A stretch of 64,000 bases of DNA from Prevotella sp. HJM029 (GTDB taxonomy: Bacteria > Bacteroidota > Bacteroidia > Bacteroidales > Bacteroidaceae), in the NCBI RefSeq assembly GCF_000599605.1, contig NZ_KK082668.1:86210-150209 (forward strand), read 5' to 3'. Made by a program: the position numbers and the translations under genes. The notes under the pieces are model-generated. The model was not told where the DNA came from, ran no database searches, and saw only the letters and a program-made list of their open reading frames with translations. Positions 29,144 to 37,230 of this stretch are shown piece after piece. Within the stretch, counting starts at the first letter, position 1; the number at the start of each line of letters is the position of its first letter.

Positions 29144-29180
29144 CTTTTAGAGAGTAATCATGCGTTGTTAGAACTGCATG

Positions 29181-31067
29181 TTATTTCTTTTTGGGTCGGC
29201 GTCGAGCCCATCCCTCTTCGCTAAAGTCGGGCTCTTCGCCTTTCAGTTTGAAGTCTTTCCCATTGATGAGGCTACGCCAATCCGTTTCGTCGGTTTGGGG
29301 TTTAGGTTTTGTTCGACCGCCTTTCTGATCATAGTCCTTTCCCTTTCGGCCTCCACCTCGTGCCACTTTTCCTACTCGTTCATTGCGCGATGCACTACGG
29401 TTGCTACGTCCGTGTCCCTCTTCATCTGCATCATTGCATCTCACTTCCCGTCCTTTATAGATTGTTCCGTTGAGGGCTTTCATCACTTTTCGTGCATCTT
29501 CTTCAGGCACTTCGATATAAGCAAACTTCTGAAGTAGGTCAATGTGCCCAACATCTTGGCGTCCATGCACGTGCTTGTTGATATATTGCATGATTTCACC
29601 AGGATAGAATCCATCACTCTTTCCGAGGTTGATAAACAGCCGTTTATAGCCTGCTTCAGCCTCGTGTTTGCGTCGTCCGTTGCTGACTTTCCCACGCATC
29701 TTTTGGCTATCGCGTTCACCTCGGGCGTTTTTCCCCATCACAGGCTTCTCGATTTCGGGCGCATGCTCATAGTAATCCAGAAAACGTCCGAAAGTAACCG
29801 TTACCATTTTCTTGATTAAATCCTCCTTGTCTACATATTCAAATTGGCGCATGATGTCGTCCATATAGGGGGCAATCTGGTCTTCATCCACATCCGTCTT
29901 CATGAGGTCATCCATCACTTTGAAAAGTTGTTTTTTGCAGATTTCTTCGGGTTTGGGAAGCTCTCCGTCAATAAAGTCCTTTCCAATTTGTTTCTCTATC
30001 TGCTTCACCTTCCATTTTTCTTTGATATGGATGATGCTAATGGATGTTCCTTTCTTTCCCGCACGTCCTGTTCTTCCGCTGCGGTGTGTGTAACTTTCGA
30101 TATCATCGGGCAAGCCATAATTGATGACATGCGTTAAATCGTTCACATCTAAGCCACGTGCTGCCACATCGGTTGCCACGAGAAACTGCACATGATGCTG
30201 CCGAAACTTCTGCATAGTGAGGTCGCGTTGCTGCTGACTGAGGTCGCCATGCAAGGCTTCTGCATTATAACCATCTTTGATAAGTTTATCGGCTATCTCT
30301 TGCGTTTCAATCTTTGTGCGACAAAAAATGATGGCGAAAATGCGGGGATAGAAATCAACAATACGCTTGAGTGCTAAGTATTTGTCCTTCGAATGCACCA
30401 AATAATAGATGTGATTGACGTGTTCGGCTCCTTCATTGCGACTCCCTACCACAATTTCCTTATAGTCATGCAAATAGCTTTTCGCCACTTTCTCTACGTC
30501 GCGACTCATTGTTGCAGAGAAGAGCAAGGTGTTGCGGTTGTCGGGAAGCTGCTCAAAAATGGCGTTGATACTATCCGAGAAACCCATGTTAAGCATTTCA
30601 TCGGCTTCGTCGAGCACCACATTGTTCACCGCATCAAGCACCATTACACCACGATTAATTAAGTCAACCAAGCGTCCTGGCGTAGCAACGATGATCTGTG
30701 CGCCATGTTTAATAGCTTTAATTTGTGGACGAATGTCAGCACCTCCATAAACCGCTACCACATGAAGGGCATCGATATATTTGCTGAAATCTTTTAAATC
30801 ATCGGCAATTTGCACACAAAGCTCGCGTGTGGGGCTCAAAATGATGGCCTGAATAGCTTTGTTTGCTGCGTCAATTTTTTGCAACACGGGTAAGCCAAAG
30901 GCTGCTGTTTTACCTGTTCCCGTTTGTGCTAAAGCAATGACGTCGTTTTTGTTGCCCAACAAATAGGGGATAACTTCTTCTTGAACAGGCATCGGATGTT
31001 CGAAACCTAATTCTTCAATCGCGCGACGAATATTTTCGTTCACGCCTAATTCTTCAAATGTTTTCAA
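29181..31067 (-). CDS. DEAD-box RNA helicase (DeaD/CsdA-like)
   Basis: A 628-residue ATP-dependent RNA helicase for ribosome assembly or mRNA unwinding. Motifs in order: AQTGTGKTA, PTRELC, DEADEMLNMGF, SATMSRDVEK and HRSGRTGRAGKKG. A DbpA-type RNA-binding domain lies at about 480-555 (YKRLFINLGKSDGFYPGEIM, FAYIEVPEED), followed by a basic, glycine/arginine-rich tail. A leader of about 117 bases precedes it, compatible with post-transcriptional (cold) control as in other deaD genes. Confidence 0.93.
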   Translation of the reverse strand: MKTFEELGVNENIRRAIEELGFEHPMPVQEEVIPYLLGNKNDVIALAQTGTGKTAAFGLPVLQKIDAANKAIQAIILSPTRELCVQIADDLKDFSKYIDALHVVAVYGGADIRPQIKAIKHGAQIIVATPGRLVDLINRGVMVLDAVNNVVLDEADEMLNMGFSDSINAIFEQLPDNRNTLLFSATMSRDVEKVAKSYLHDYKEIVVGSRNEGAEHVNHIYYLVHSKDKYLALKRIVDFYPRIFAIIFCRTKIETQEIADKLIKDGYNAEALHGDLSQQQRDLTMQKFRQHHVQFLVATDVAARGLDVNDLTHVINYGLPDDIESYTHRSGRTGRAGKKGTSISIIHIKEKWKVKQIEKQIGKDFIDGELPKPEEICKKQLFKVMDDLMKTDVDEDQIAPYMDDIMRQFEYVDKEDLIKKMVTVTFGRFLDYYEHAPEIEKPVMGKNARGERDSQKMRGKVSNGRRKHEAEAGYKRLFINLGKSDGFYPGEIMQYINKHVHGRQDVGHIDLLQKFAYIEVPEEDARKVMKALNGTIYKGREVRCNDADEEGHGRSNRSASRNERVGKVARGGGRKGKDYDQKGGRTKPKPQTDETDWRSLINGKDFKLKGEEPDFSEEGWARRRPKKK

Positions 31068-31189
31068 ATTATTTCTTGTTATGTCGAAGGTTTTGCGCCC
31101 CTCCTAACCATAACATTGGGCGATAATCCTCCGGTGTGATGGAAGTTTCTTTTATCTTTATTTTCACTCAAACTTCCTTAAAGCTGGGG

Positions 31190-31197
31190 CAAAGTTA
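31190..31197 (-). promoter_or_regulatory. -7 box of the helicase gene
   Basis: TAACTTTG on the minus strand, about 120 bases before the ATG; no clear -33 element. Confidence 0.55.
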
Positions 31198-31318
31198 CGG
31201 CTTTTTCATCGATATTGACCACGTTTCGACCATAAAAATGTCTTTTGTTTGGAACAAAGTGGCAGAAATTCAATTCAAAAAACACCTGTACGTCAGTGGT
31301 ACAGGCGTCTTAATCCGT

Positions 31319-32677
31319 TTAATGTGCAGATAGAATGCGATCCAATTTTCGACTGAAAAGTGGGTCAGAAGGTCGCAACATGTTGGCATCATAAATCCTT
31401 CCATCGGGTTGAATGAGTACAAAACGTGGGACATCGTCAACCGAGATTCCGTCAGATATCACATCGTTTTGTTTTTTATCCGCATAGAATTGGGGCCAAG
31501 AAGGGTTCTCAAGAGCAATCTGTTGCTCCCATGCACGCCGATTTTCATCTAAACTGATGCTGATACATTTCAGTCGAGGTTGGTTTTGATAGCGTGCCAC
31601 TTGCTGTGCCATATAGGGGCGTTCGCGCATGCTTTGCTCGCTCCATGTGGTCCATAATTCTAACAATATATAACTGCCAAAGAAAGTTTTGAGATGGTGC
31701 AATGTGCCTTTTAGGTCGCTAAACGTGAGGTCGGGACAAGCAATGCCGTTCATCATGAGCTTCTTTGTGTTCACTTTTTCTTGATAACGCTTTAACAGTT
31801 GCGGCGCAACAAGCGGTTGGGCAGCCGTCCAAAACGAGTCTAACTGTGTTTCGGTGCTTTCGTTTACCATTCGGTTGAGGATGGAATCTGTGAGCACCTG
31901 TCGCAGCTTTTCGTTCTTAAGGTGGCTGTTTACGGTCTGCAAATAGGCCACAGCATAGTTGCTTACGGGCGTATCTTTACCTACTTCGGCCTGCATTTTC
32001 CCCCGCACATAGTAGTCAATGAGCGGCCTGTTTTGCAGCGTTGTGTCGTTTAAGTCAACCTGTGCAATCAATGTTTGATAAAGACTGTTGCGCGATGGGT
32101 TCTTATGTTGTTGATAGGCTTCGGCAATAATGCTGGCCAATGCCGCATTGAGGTAGCGTTGTTGGTTGCTGATCAAGCGTTGCTGCCGCGAGGGGTCATT
32201 CGGCAAAAAGTCGATTTGCTTCTCAATCATTTTCTTTAATGCCATGTATTGATGCTCTAAATGGTGACGAGCTTCTTTGTCGTTGATGAGTCCATAGCGC
32301 GGATTGGTAGCCGTTTCAAAAGCATTTTGTGCTGTGAGTAGTTCGGCTAAGGCAACGTTTGCGCCTTTATAAACAGCACGCACACGTTGTGTTTTATCGC
32401 GGGTGAGCTTCACTTGCTGTGTTTTTCCTGGCTCAATCACCATGCAAAGTGTCTGCCCCGACGACAGTTGTAGCGTGAGTGCCGTGCGTTGTTTCAACTG
32501 AGGCACATTGTAAAAAGCGAAGCCTTCGCGCGTAAGCAATAACTTTGTGGTACGGCCTGTGGCATCGGTAAATCGGTGTTGGTGTAACAAAACCGTATCG
32601 GGACAGTCAATAACAAGTTGCTGTGCCGCAGCAGATAGAGAAAGCAGCAACAAAGCTGCCATGATAAATTGTCTCAT
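31319..32677 (-). CDS. TlpA-like protein lacking redox cysteines
   Basis: A 452-residue exported protein (signal peptide ending LSAAAQ) with an N-terminal DUF4369-like beta region, a helical middle and a C-terminal thioredoxin fold. Where the active site should be, the sequence is LWTTWSEQSMRERP: Ser346 and Ser349 replace both cysteines. The rest of the fold is retained, including CISISLDENR and the cis-proline segment VDDVPRFVLIQPDGR. It therefore cannot act as a dithiol oxidoreductase and may be a binding or chaperone-like protein. It has its own promoter. Confidence 0.82.
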   Translation of the reverse strand: MRQFIMAALLLLSLSAAAQQLVIDCPDTVLLHQHRFTDATGRTTKLLLTREGFAFYNVPQLKQRTALTLQLSSGQTLCMVIEPGKTQQVKLTRDKTQRVRAVYKGANVALAELLTAQNAFETATNPRYGLINDKEARHHLEHQYMALKKMIEKQIDFLPNDPSRQQRLISNQQRYLNAALASIIAEAYQQHKNPSRNSLYQTLIAQVDLNDTTLQNRPLIDYYVRGKMQAEVGKDTPVSNYAVAYLQTVNSHLKNEKLRQVLTDSILNRMVNESTETQLDSFWTAAQPLVAPQLLKRYQEKVNTKKLMMNGIACPDLTFSDLKGTLHHLKTFFGSYILLELWTTWSEQSMRERPYMAQQVARYQNQPRLKCISISLDENRRAWEQQIALENPSWPQFYADKKQNDVISDGISVDDVPRFVLIQPDGRIYDANMLRPSDPLFSRKLDRILSAH

Positions 32678-32696
32678 TGTGAAAATAATCGTTGTG

Positions 32697-32727
32697 CAAA
32701 ATTACGCAATCCCTATGACATAAGCAA
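32697..32727 (-). promoter_or_regulatory. Promoter of the cysteine-less TlpA-like gene
   Basis: On the minus strand: TTG (32727-32725), a 20-base spacer, TAATTTTG (32704-32697). The predicted leader is about 14 bases. Confidence 0.8.
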
Positions 32728-32784
32728 ACACAATCTGCACGAGGACGAGGGCAATGGAAACAGAACGTGCGACAGAGGCCCCAC

Positions 32785-32938
32785 TAATCTGCACTATTTT
32801 GTGTTGTAATCTGCACCTTATTACGCCCTAATCTATGCTATATTGTGCGACAATCTCTAACACATTGTTTCATCATACCAACCAAGTAGTAAAACCATCA
32901 GGGAAAAATAGTACGGCAATCCTCATCCTATTGTCGCA
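32785..32938 (+). repeat. 22-bp periodic repeat array, copy C (about seven units)
   Basis: Units at 32785, 32807, 32829 and 32851 begin TAATCTGCACTATTTTG, TAATCTGCACCTTATT, TAATCTATGCTATATTGTG and CAATCTCTAACACATTG. After two diverged units, another good copy (CAATCCTCATCCTATTGTC) begins at 32917, still in exact 22-base phase. The array lies in the 659-base gap between the TlpA-like and cupin genes. Confidence 0.78.
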
Positions 32939-33200
32939 TGATACCACCCGAGTGGCAGGATGATAGGAGAGAGATGAGATGGCAACCTCCATCACCTTGT
33001 TTTGTGATGTTGGCCGAGCAGCAAGAGAGTCAAGGAGAGATGGGGTGGCAACTCGGTGCGCGTTGCGTTTCCGATAGCCTCACGTTGGTGAATGCAATGT
33101 GCCAACATGGAATGAGAGATGCGGGGGAAATAAACCGGGTACAGGTTTCGCTTCTTCGCATTTGCTATGGATTTGAAACAAGCATTTCCCAATACGCTAC
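32939..33200. other. Non-coding stretch without a supported gene
   Basis: Open frames exist on both strands but show no recognisable domain, promoter or codon pattern. A loose direct repeat (around GAGATGNGNTGGCAAC, near 32970 and 33040) is the only structure I see. Confidence 0.4.
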
Positions 33201-33258
33201 AAAAAAATGCGGCCACCCACGAAACAACTTCAAGGAAATTGTGACGGAGTGGCCGCAT
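33201..33258 (-). terminator. Terminator of the cupin gene
   Basis: ATGCGGCCAC at 33207-33216 pairs perfectly with GTGGCCGCAT at 33249-33258 around a 32-base loop, followed on the minus strand by seven T residues (A run at 33201-33207). Confidence 0.7.
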
Positions 33259-33336
33259 ATTGCTCCTTTGTTTTAATCTACATTATCCATTTGCTACGGC
33301 GCGATACCTTTGTAGTGCGATGCTTGTAGGCTGCAA

Positions 33337-33792
33337 CTACCATGCCAACTTATCATTCAAAATAGTACCGTCTTCGTTGATGTCGTCGCTCTTTGTGAAG
33401 CTGTTAGCCTTATATTGCACACAAAGCATGAGCATTTCGTCCTTGCCTGTGTTTTTTAAAGCGCGCTTCCCAGCAGGAGAAACACGCACAATACTCCCTT
33501 CGCTCACGGGGAAAATGTTGCCGTCTACTTGATATTGTCCTTCGCCTTTAAGAATGAAATAAAGTTCCTCGTGGGTTTTATGGGTGTGTAAAAAGCCACT
33601 GTCTTGGCCTGGAACGAGACTTTGAAATGAGAGTTCACAGCCCGTTGTGCCTAAATCCTGTCCCACAAACACCTTCCCCGGGATGGCTACTTCGGGCGAA
33701 AGCTGCAGTACATAGTCTTTGATCTCACTAAGTTTACCTACGTTTACGGCACTGAAATTCTTGCCATTTTGAATTGTTGCTACTTTTTTCAT
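33337..33792 (-). CDS. Cupin domain protein
   Basis: A 151-residue small beta-barrel protein. The metal-site pattern FLHTHKTHEELYFILKGEG (about 75-93) has histidines and a glutamate as in cupin motif 1; the second motif is weaker. It may be an enzyme or a sensor; the ligand is unknown. I chose MKKVATIQ as start because a complete promoter ends 50 bases before it. It is divergent from an HxlR regulator gene, which is the likely controller. Confidence 0.85.
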   Translation of the reverse strand: MKKVATIQNGKNFSAVNVGKLSEIKDYVLQLSPEVAIPGKVFVGQDLGTTGCELSFQSLVPGQDSGFLHTHKTHEELYFILKGEGQYQVDGNIFPVSEGSIVRVSPAGKRALKNTGKDEMLMLCVQYKANSFTKSDDINEDGTILNDKLAW

Positions 33793-33841
33793 TATGCTTT
33801 TTTGTTTAAATGGTTGTTTAATGCTCATTTTATTTCGGTTG

Positions 33842-33872
33842 CAAAGGTAGCTGCTATTTGCAAGCAATACAA
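33842..33872 (-). promoter_or_regulatory. Cupin gene promoter
   Basis: On the minus strand: TTG (33872-33870), a 20-base spacer, TACCTTTG (33849-33842). The predicted leader is about 44 bases. Confidence 0.8.
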
Positions 33873-33981
33873 GTAGGCACGCCAAAGTGAGGTGGTTACA
33901 TGGAGGTAAGTAATGGATGAAAAGAGGCGTTTGTGGGCTGAGGTTTTACATTGTTTAACTTTAAAGATTTCACAAGACTAT

Positions 33982-34002
33982 CTACAATAGTTACTTTTGT
34001 AG
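33982..34002 (+). promoter_or_regulatory. hxlR -7 box overlapped by a dyad
   Basis: TACTTTTG at 33992-33999. CTACAA (33982-33987) and TTGTAG (33997-34002) form a perfect inverted repeat with a nine-base spacer that covers the box, a good candidate for an autoregulatory operator. Confidence 0.55.
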
Positions 34003-34025
34003 TGTAATATACAAAATATATCGTT

Positions 34026-34394
34026 ATGACACGTAGTGAAATCCGTGATTCTCTATATCCTAAATGCCCTGTTCGTAACGTGTTGAATAGGGTGGGTGAC
34101 AAATGGTCCATGTTGGTTTTGTTCACGTTAGAGAGCACACCCACCATTCGTTTCAAGGAACTTCAGCGCAATATCCCCGACATTTCGCAAAAAATGTTGA
34201 CCACAACGCTAAAGACTTTAGAAGCGGATGGACTCATCATTCGTAAGGCCTACCCCGAGATTCCACCCCGGGTTGAGTATGAATTAACGTCACGTGGCAA
34301 GAGTCTCTTACCACTTATCGACAACCTTCTGTCGTGGGCTTCAACTAACATGGATGGTATTATGCAATCCCGCGAGACGTTCTTTTTAAAATAA
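34026..34394 (+). CDS. HxlR family winged-helix transcriptional regulator
   Basis: A 122-residue DNA-binding protein. The HxlR pattern CPVRNVLNRVGDKWSMLVLF at the N-terminus includes a conserved cysteine that in some members senses aldehydes or oxidants. The winged helix follows (RFKELQRNIPDISQKMLTTT, LKTLEADGLIIRKAY, PPRVEYELTSRGKSL). It faces the cupin gene across 233 bases, so it probably controls that gene and itself. Confidence 0.92.
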   Translation: MTRSEIRDSLYPKCPVRNVLNRVGDKWSMLVLFTLESTPTIRFKELQRNIPDISQKMLTTTLKTLEADGLIIRKAYPEIPPRVEYELTSRGKSLLPLIDNLLSWASTNMDGIMQSRETFFLK

Positions 34395-34453
34395 ATGCAA
34401 TGCACAAACGCGCACTATGGCGACATTCTCTTTGAAAGAGAAGTGCATTTTGA

Positions 34454-34482
34454 GGGATAGGTTTCATTTTCCTATCCCTTTT
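34454..34482 (+). terminator. hxlR terminator
   Basis: GGGATAGG at 34454-34461 pairs with CCTATCCC at 34471-34478, followed by TTTT. A separate perfect palindrome, TTCTCTTTGAAAGAGAA, lies just upstream at 34426-34442. Confidence 0.8.
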
Positions 34483-34545
34483 AGTTGCTATTTTCACAGA
34501 AAAAGAGTAATATTGCAACGACAAACTTGATATGCTTTTACACAT

Positions 34546-34567
34546 CAATCTCTACTATTTTGCAATG
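34546..34567 (+). repeat. Solo unit resembling the 22-bp repeat
   Basis: CAATCTCTACTATTTTGCAA here resembles TAATCTGCACTATTTTGTG at 32785. Its neighbours are not clearly related, so it may be a decayed single copy or chance. Otherwise I see only the two flanking terminators in this 321-base gap. Confidence 0.35.
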
Positions 34568-34636
34568 TTATCACATGCTACAATGAGCAGCCGCTGTATG
34601 TAAAGGTATTGAAATAAGTTTAGGCACGCAGTATAA

Positions 34637-34690
34637 ACAAAAAGCGAACTGCATCTTGGATAGAACGTATCCGCGATGTAGCTCGCTTTG
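34637..34690 (-). terminator. Terminator of the susC1-to-DUF1735 operon
   Basis: 34641-34655 pairs with 34675-34689 (one mismatch and one G-T pair), with a T run on the minus strand after the stem. It follows the last gene of the operon. Confidence 0.7.
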
Positions 34691-34715
34691 TTTTCGTCGT
34701 TATAACGAATGAAGT

Positions 34716-36071
34716 TTATTTATAGATCTCGATTTCAGATAATGAACCGAGATAATCAGAAACACCAAATTCTAATTTCAAATAGCGCACATTGACAGGT
34801 TTTGTTGCGTTGATGTTATTCCAAGTGGTCCCATTCAAATGAATATCTTCGGACAGTGGCAACCATTTGGTGCCATTGGTGCTACCATACACACGTACTT
34901 TTTCAGTATAATATTCAAATCCTGTGAGGATATACATACCGATTCTGATGCCCTTCACATTTGTCGTTTGGTTTAAATCAATGGTCAAAGTCGATGTTCC
35001 ATTTGGTAAATAACCATATTGATCGGTATCGCCATCGGTAAGATTTTCAATCGTTCCATACTGCAACGGAGTAGACAGTGAAAGCTGATAGTTGCTACTG
35101 GGTATCATTGTGCCTGAAGGTGTAGCTGCTGCGTTTGCGAAAGCGACATCAACAACATTAATAGGAATGAGCACCTCGCCACCTGCGATGTTGTGTTTGT
35201 TGCCATCTTTGTCGTAGAATACGGCACGCATAGGAAGTACATACTCTCCTGCTGCAGTGAATTTCTCGGCATGTTGTAGGTGCACGGTAGCCTGAACATA
35301 CTCTTGATTGGTGGCATCTACTTGCGTAGTGGTAGAGATTCCCTCGGGAGCCAACTCCTTACCGCTATTGCTTTTGAAGAGCGTATTGTCGCGCTCGAGT
35401 CCCACTTTGCAGTTCTCACGCACAACTTTTTCGGTAGCAAACAACACATTGAGTGCTGTAGAGCCCGTGTAACTATTACCCAAGCCCGTCATTCTCACGG
35501 TTGCTCCATCGCCATCGAGTTCTGCAGACCACATCTCTTTAGGTTGAATGAGAATGTAAGCATAGTCTTGCTTTACTGTAGAAGGACTTGACAGAGCTTC
35601 GGTAGTAGGCATGATGCGAACAGGAACTACTGAAGGCTTTGTTAAAGTGCCAAGGCTATTTACAGTTAAAGAAACTTGTTGTTGTATGCTATCTTTGTTC
35701 CATTCGAAAGCGCCATTGTTAGGAATAGCCAATTGATTAGCTGCAACTACTTGATAGTCTTTATAGGTAGTGGTGAGCAAAGGAGCATCAGCAGCATAGG
35801 CAACTTGCACTTTTGTGGGTGCTGTTAAGTTGCGACTAATGCGCGCAGTGAAAGTAAAGGTGTGGCTATCTTGCCCAACAGGGATTCCTGCTGTAAACGC
35901 ATTATCGTATTCTTGCACATTGGATGGGAAACTGATGAGGTTGTTACGTGGGTCAGAACCACTGAAATAGCCTGCAACATCATATTCGCCATCGTAGTTA
36001 TAGTCGGGGCTACAGCCCGTAAAGGCTGTAGCTACGCATGCGAATGCGATGATATATATGTTTGTTTTCAT
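34716..36071 (-). CDS. Surface lipoprotein with DUF1735 and discoidin (F5/8C) domains
   Basis: A 451-residue lipoprotein (lipobox FTGC at about residue 20) encoded last in a SusCD operon. The N-terminal half has beta-rich segments like those of DUF1735 surface glycan-binding proteins (VSLTVNSLGTLTKPSVVPVR). The last ~140 residues are a discoidin-like fold: LTDGDTDQYGYLPNG, TLTIDLNQTTNVKGIRIGMY and NVRYLKLEFG. It probably sits on the outer surface and binds the target glycan. It lies 23 bases after the LamG lipoprotein gene. Confidence 0.82.
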   Translation of the reverse strand: MKTNIYIIAFACVATAFTGCSPDYNYDGEYDVAGYFSGSDPRNNLISFPSNVQEYDNAFTAGIPVGQDSHTFTFTARISRNLTAPTKVQVAYAADAPLLTTTYKDYQVVAANQLAIPNNGAFEWNKDSIQQQVSLTVNSLGTLTKPSVVPVRIMPTTEALSSPSTVKQDYAYILIQPKEMWSAELDGDGATVRMTGLGNSYTGSTALNVLFATEKVVRENCKVGLERDNTLFKSNSGKELAPEGISTTTQVDATNQEYVQATVHLQHAEKFTAAGEYVLPMRAVFYDKDGNKHNIAGGEVLIPINVVDVAFANAAATPSGTMIPSSNYQLSLSTPLQYGTIENLTDGDTDQYGYLPNGTSTLTIDLNQTTNVKGIRIGMYILTGFEYYTEKVRVYGSTNGTKWLPLSEDIHLNGTTWNNINATKPVNVRYLKLEFGVSDYLGSLSEIEIYK

Positions 36072-36094
36072 TTTGTTTTATTTAAAAATATGGA

Positions 36095-37216
36095 TTATTC
36101 GGGAAAGTGTTCGTTGTGCCAAGTAATCGAATTTTGATTGTATTCGTTCGTGTTAGAACCTGCAACATACACCTTAATAGCATGATGGTTCTTGGAAACA
36201 TCCTTCACACCAGTCTGCTGATTGAGTGGCGCGTAGAACAACAAATTAGGATTTTCGGGCGTTTCAATATAGAGATTATCCATCACTTGGAATGCGGTGA
36301 GTGCCTTGTTGTAGAGACGTATCTCGCGAACATAACCTTCAAATGCACCCCAACTCATATTCATCTTCGTGAAAGTTTCCACCTTTGGCACGTCAAACTC
36401 ATTGTCGAGCACACCATTGAGATAGCATTTCACGTGTTGACGATTATATACCCATGCGATGTAATACCACTTACCGGGCTGGAGTTTGGTTTTAGCAAAC
36501 GCCTTAGGATCGTCAGTTTCACCTACCTTCATTTGCAAAGCGCCATCAGCAGTGACGCGAGAATAGAAGTCAGGTGAGAGCACTGCCTGATTATCTTTGT
36601 TACGATCGAGCTTTATAGCATACGACATCGTCCACTCTTGCAAGCCCGTATAAGGAGTTGCAAATGTTGTTTTGAGGTAGAACCCCTGCTGACGCATAGA
36701 GGTTGTATAAAGCACTCGGTCGATAGCAAATATCTTTGTTGCACTCGACCCTAAAAAGGTTGTACCTTCAGCTGATACCAATTTTACAGGGATAGCATAT
36801 TTGGTAGAGGCATCTAAATCGTTTCCTAATGGACGAACATTGACATCAATAGCCCCATTCGATACGCTATTGGCTGCAAGAGTGAGATTTTCTGCCGACA
36901 AACTATAATAGTTTGCAGGTAACAACTTGTAGTTGGTGCCGTTAGCTGCATTGTATTCTGCCAACGCATTCTCGTCGATAGCAAACTTCAAGGTGACGGA
37001 ACCACTCAGCTTATTGGCTGCACGTGCGGTGAAAGAAGCTTTCCCACCAGTGCCATCAACTGTGAGTTTTGTCAGTGGAGCCACATCCGCTCCGTCAATA
37101 TAAACCGCATTGAGTAACTTGCTTTCATCGCCTACATCGTCATAATCAACATTGGAACATGCCCATGTGAGACACGCTAAAGAAGCAATACCAAAGACTT
37201 TAATAATATGTTTCAT
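36095..37216 (-). CDS. Surface lipoprotein with DUF1735 and LamG-like domains
   Basis: A 373-residue lipoprotein (lipobox TWAC at residue 20). The first part is DUF1735 (FAIDENALAEYNAANGTNYK and LLPANYYSLSAENLTLAANS are the typical blocks). The second part, from about residue 170, is a concanavalin/LamG fold (LQEWTMSYAIKLDRN, KLQPGKWYYIAWVYNRQHVK, YLNGVLDNE, VREIRLYNKALT). This pairing is typical of proteins encoded beside GH18 enzymes in N-glycan loci. It presumably captures glycan at the cell surface. Confidence 0.86.
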   Translation of the reverse strand: MKHIIKVFGIASLACLTWACSNVDYDDVGDESKLLNAVYIDGADVAPLTKLTVDGTGGKASFTARAANKLSGSVTLKFAIDENALAEYNAANGTNYKLLPANYYSLSAENLTLAANSVSNGAIDVNVRPLGNDLDASTKYAIPVKLVSAEGTTFLGSSATKIFAIDRVLYTTSMRQQGFYLKTTFATPYTGLQEWTMSYAIKLDRNKDNQAVLSPDFYSRVTADGALQMKVGETDDPKAFAKTKLQPGKWYYIAWVYNRQHVKCYLNGVLDNEFDVPKVETFTKMNMSWGAFEGYVREIRLYNKALTAFQVMDNLYIETPENPNLLFYAPLNQQTGVKDVSKNHHAIKVYVAGSNTNEYNQNSITWHNEHFPE

Positions 37217-37230
37217 ATTCGTTATTTTTA

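Noticed and set aside
32938-33276. Overlapping open frames of 112 and 88 codons in the gap before the cupin gene
   Set aside because: No domain or start signal, and one runs through a terminator hairpin.
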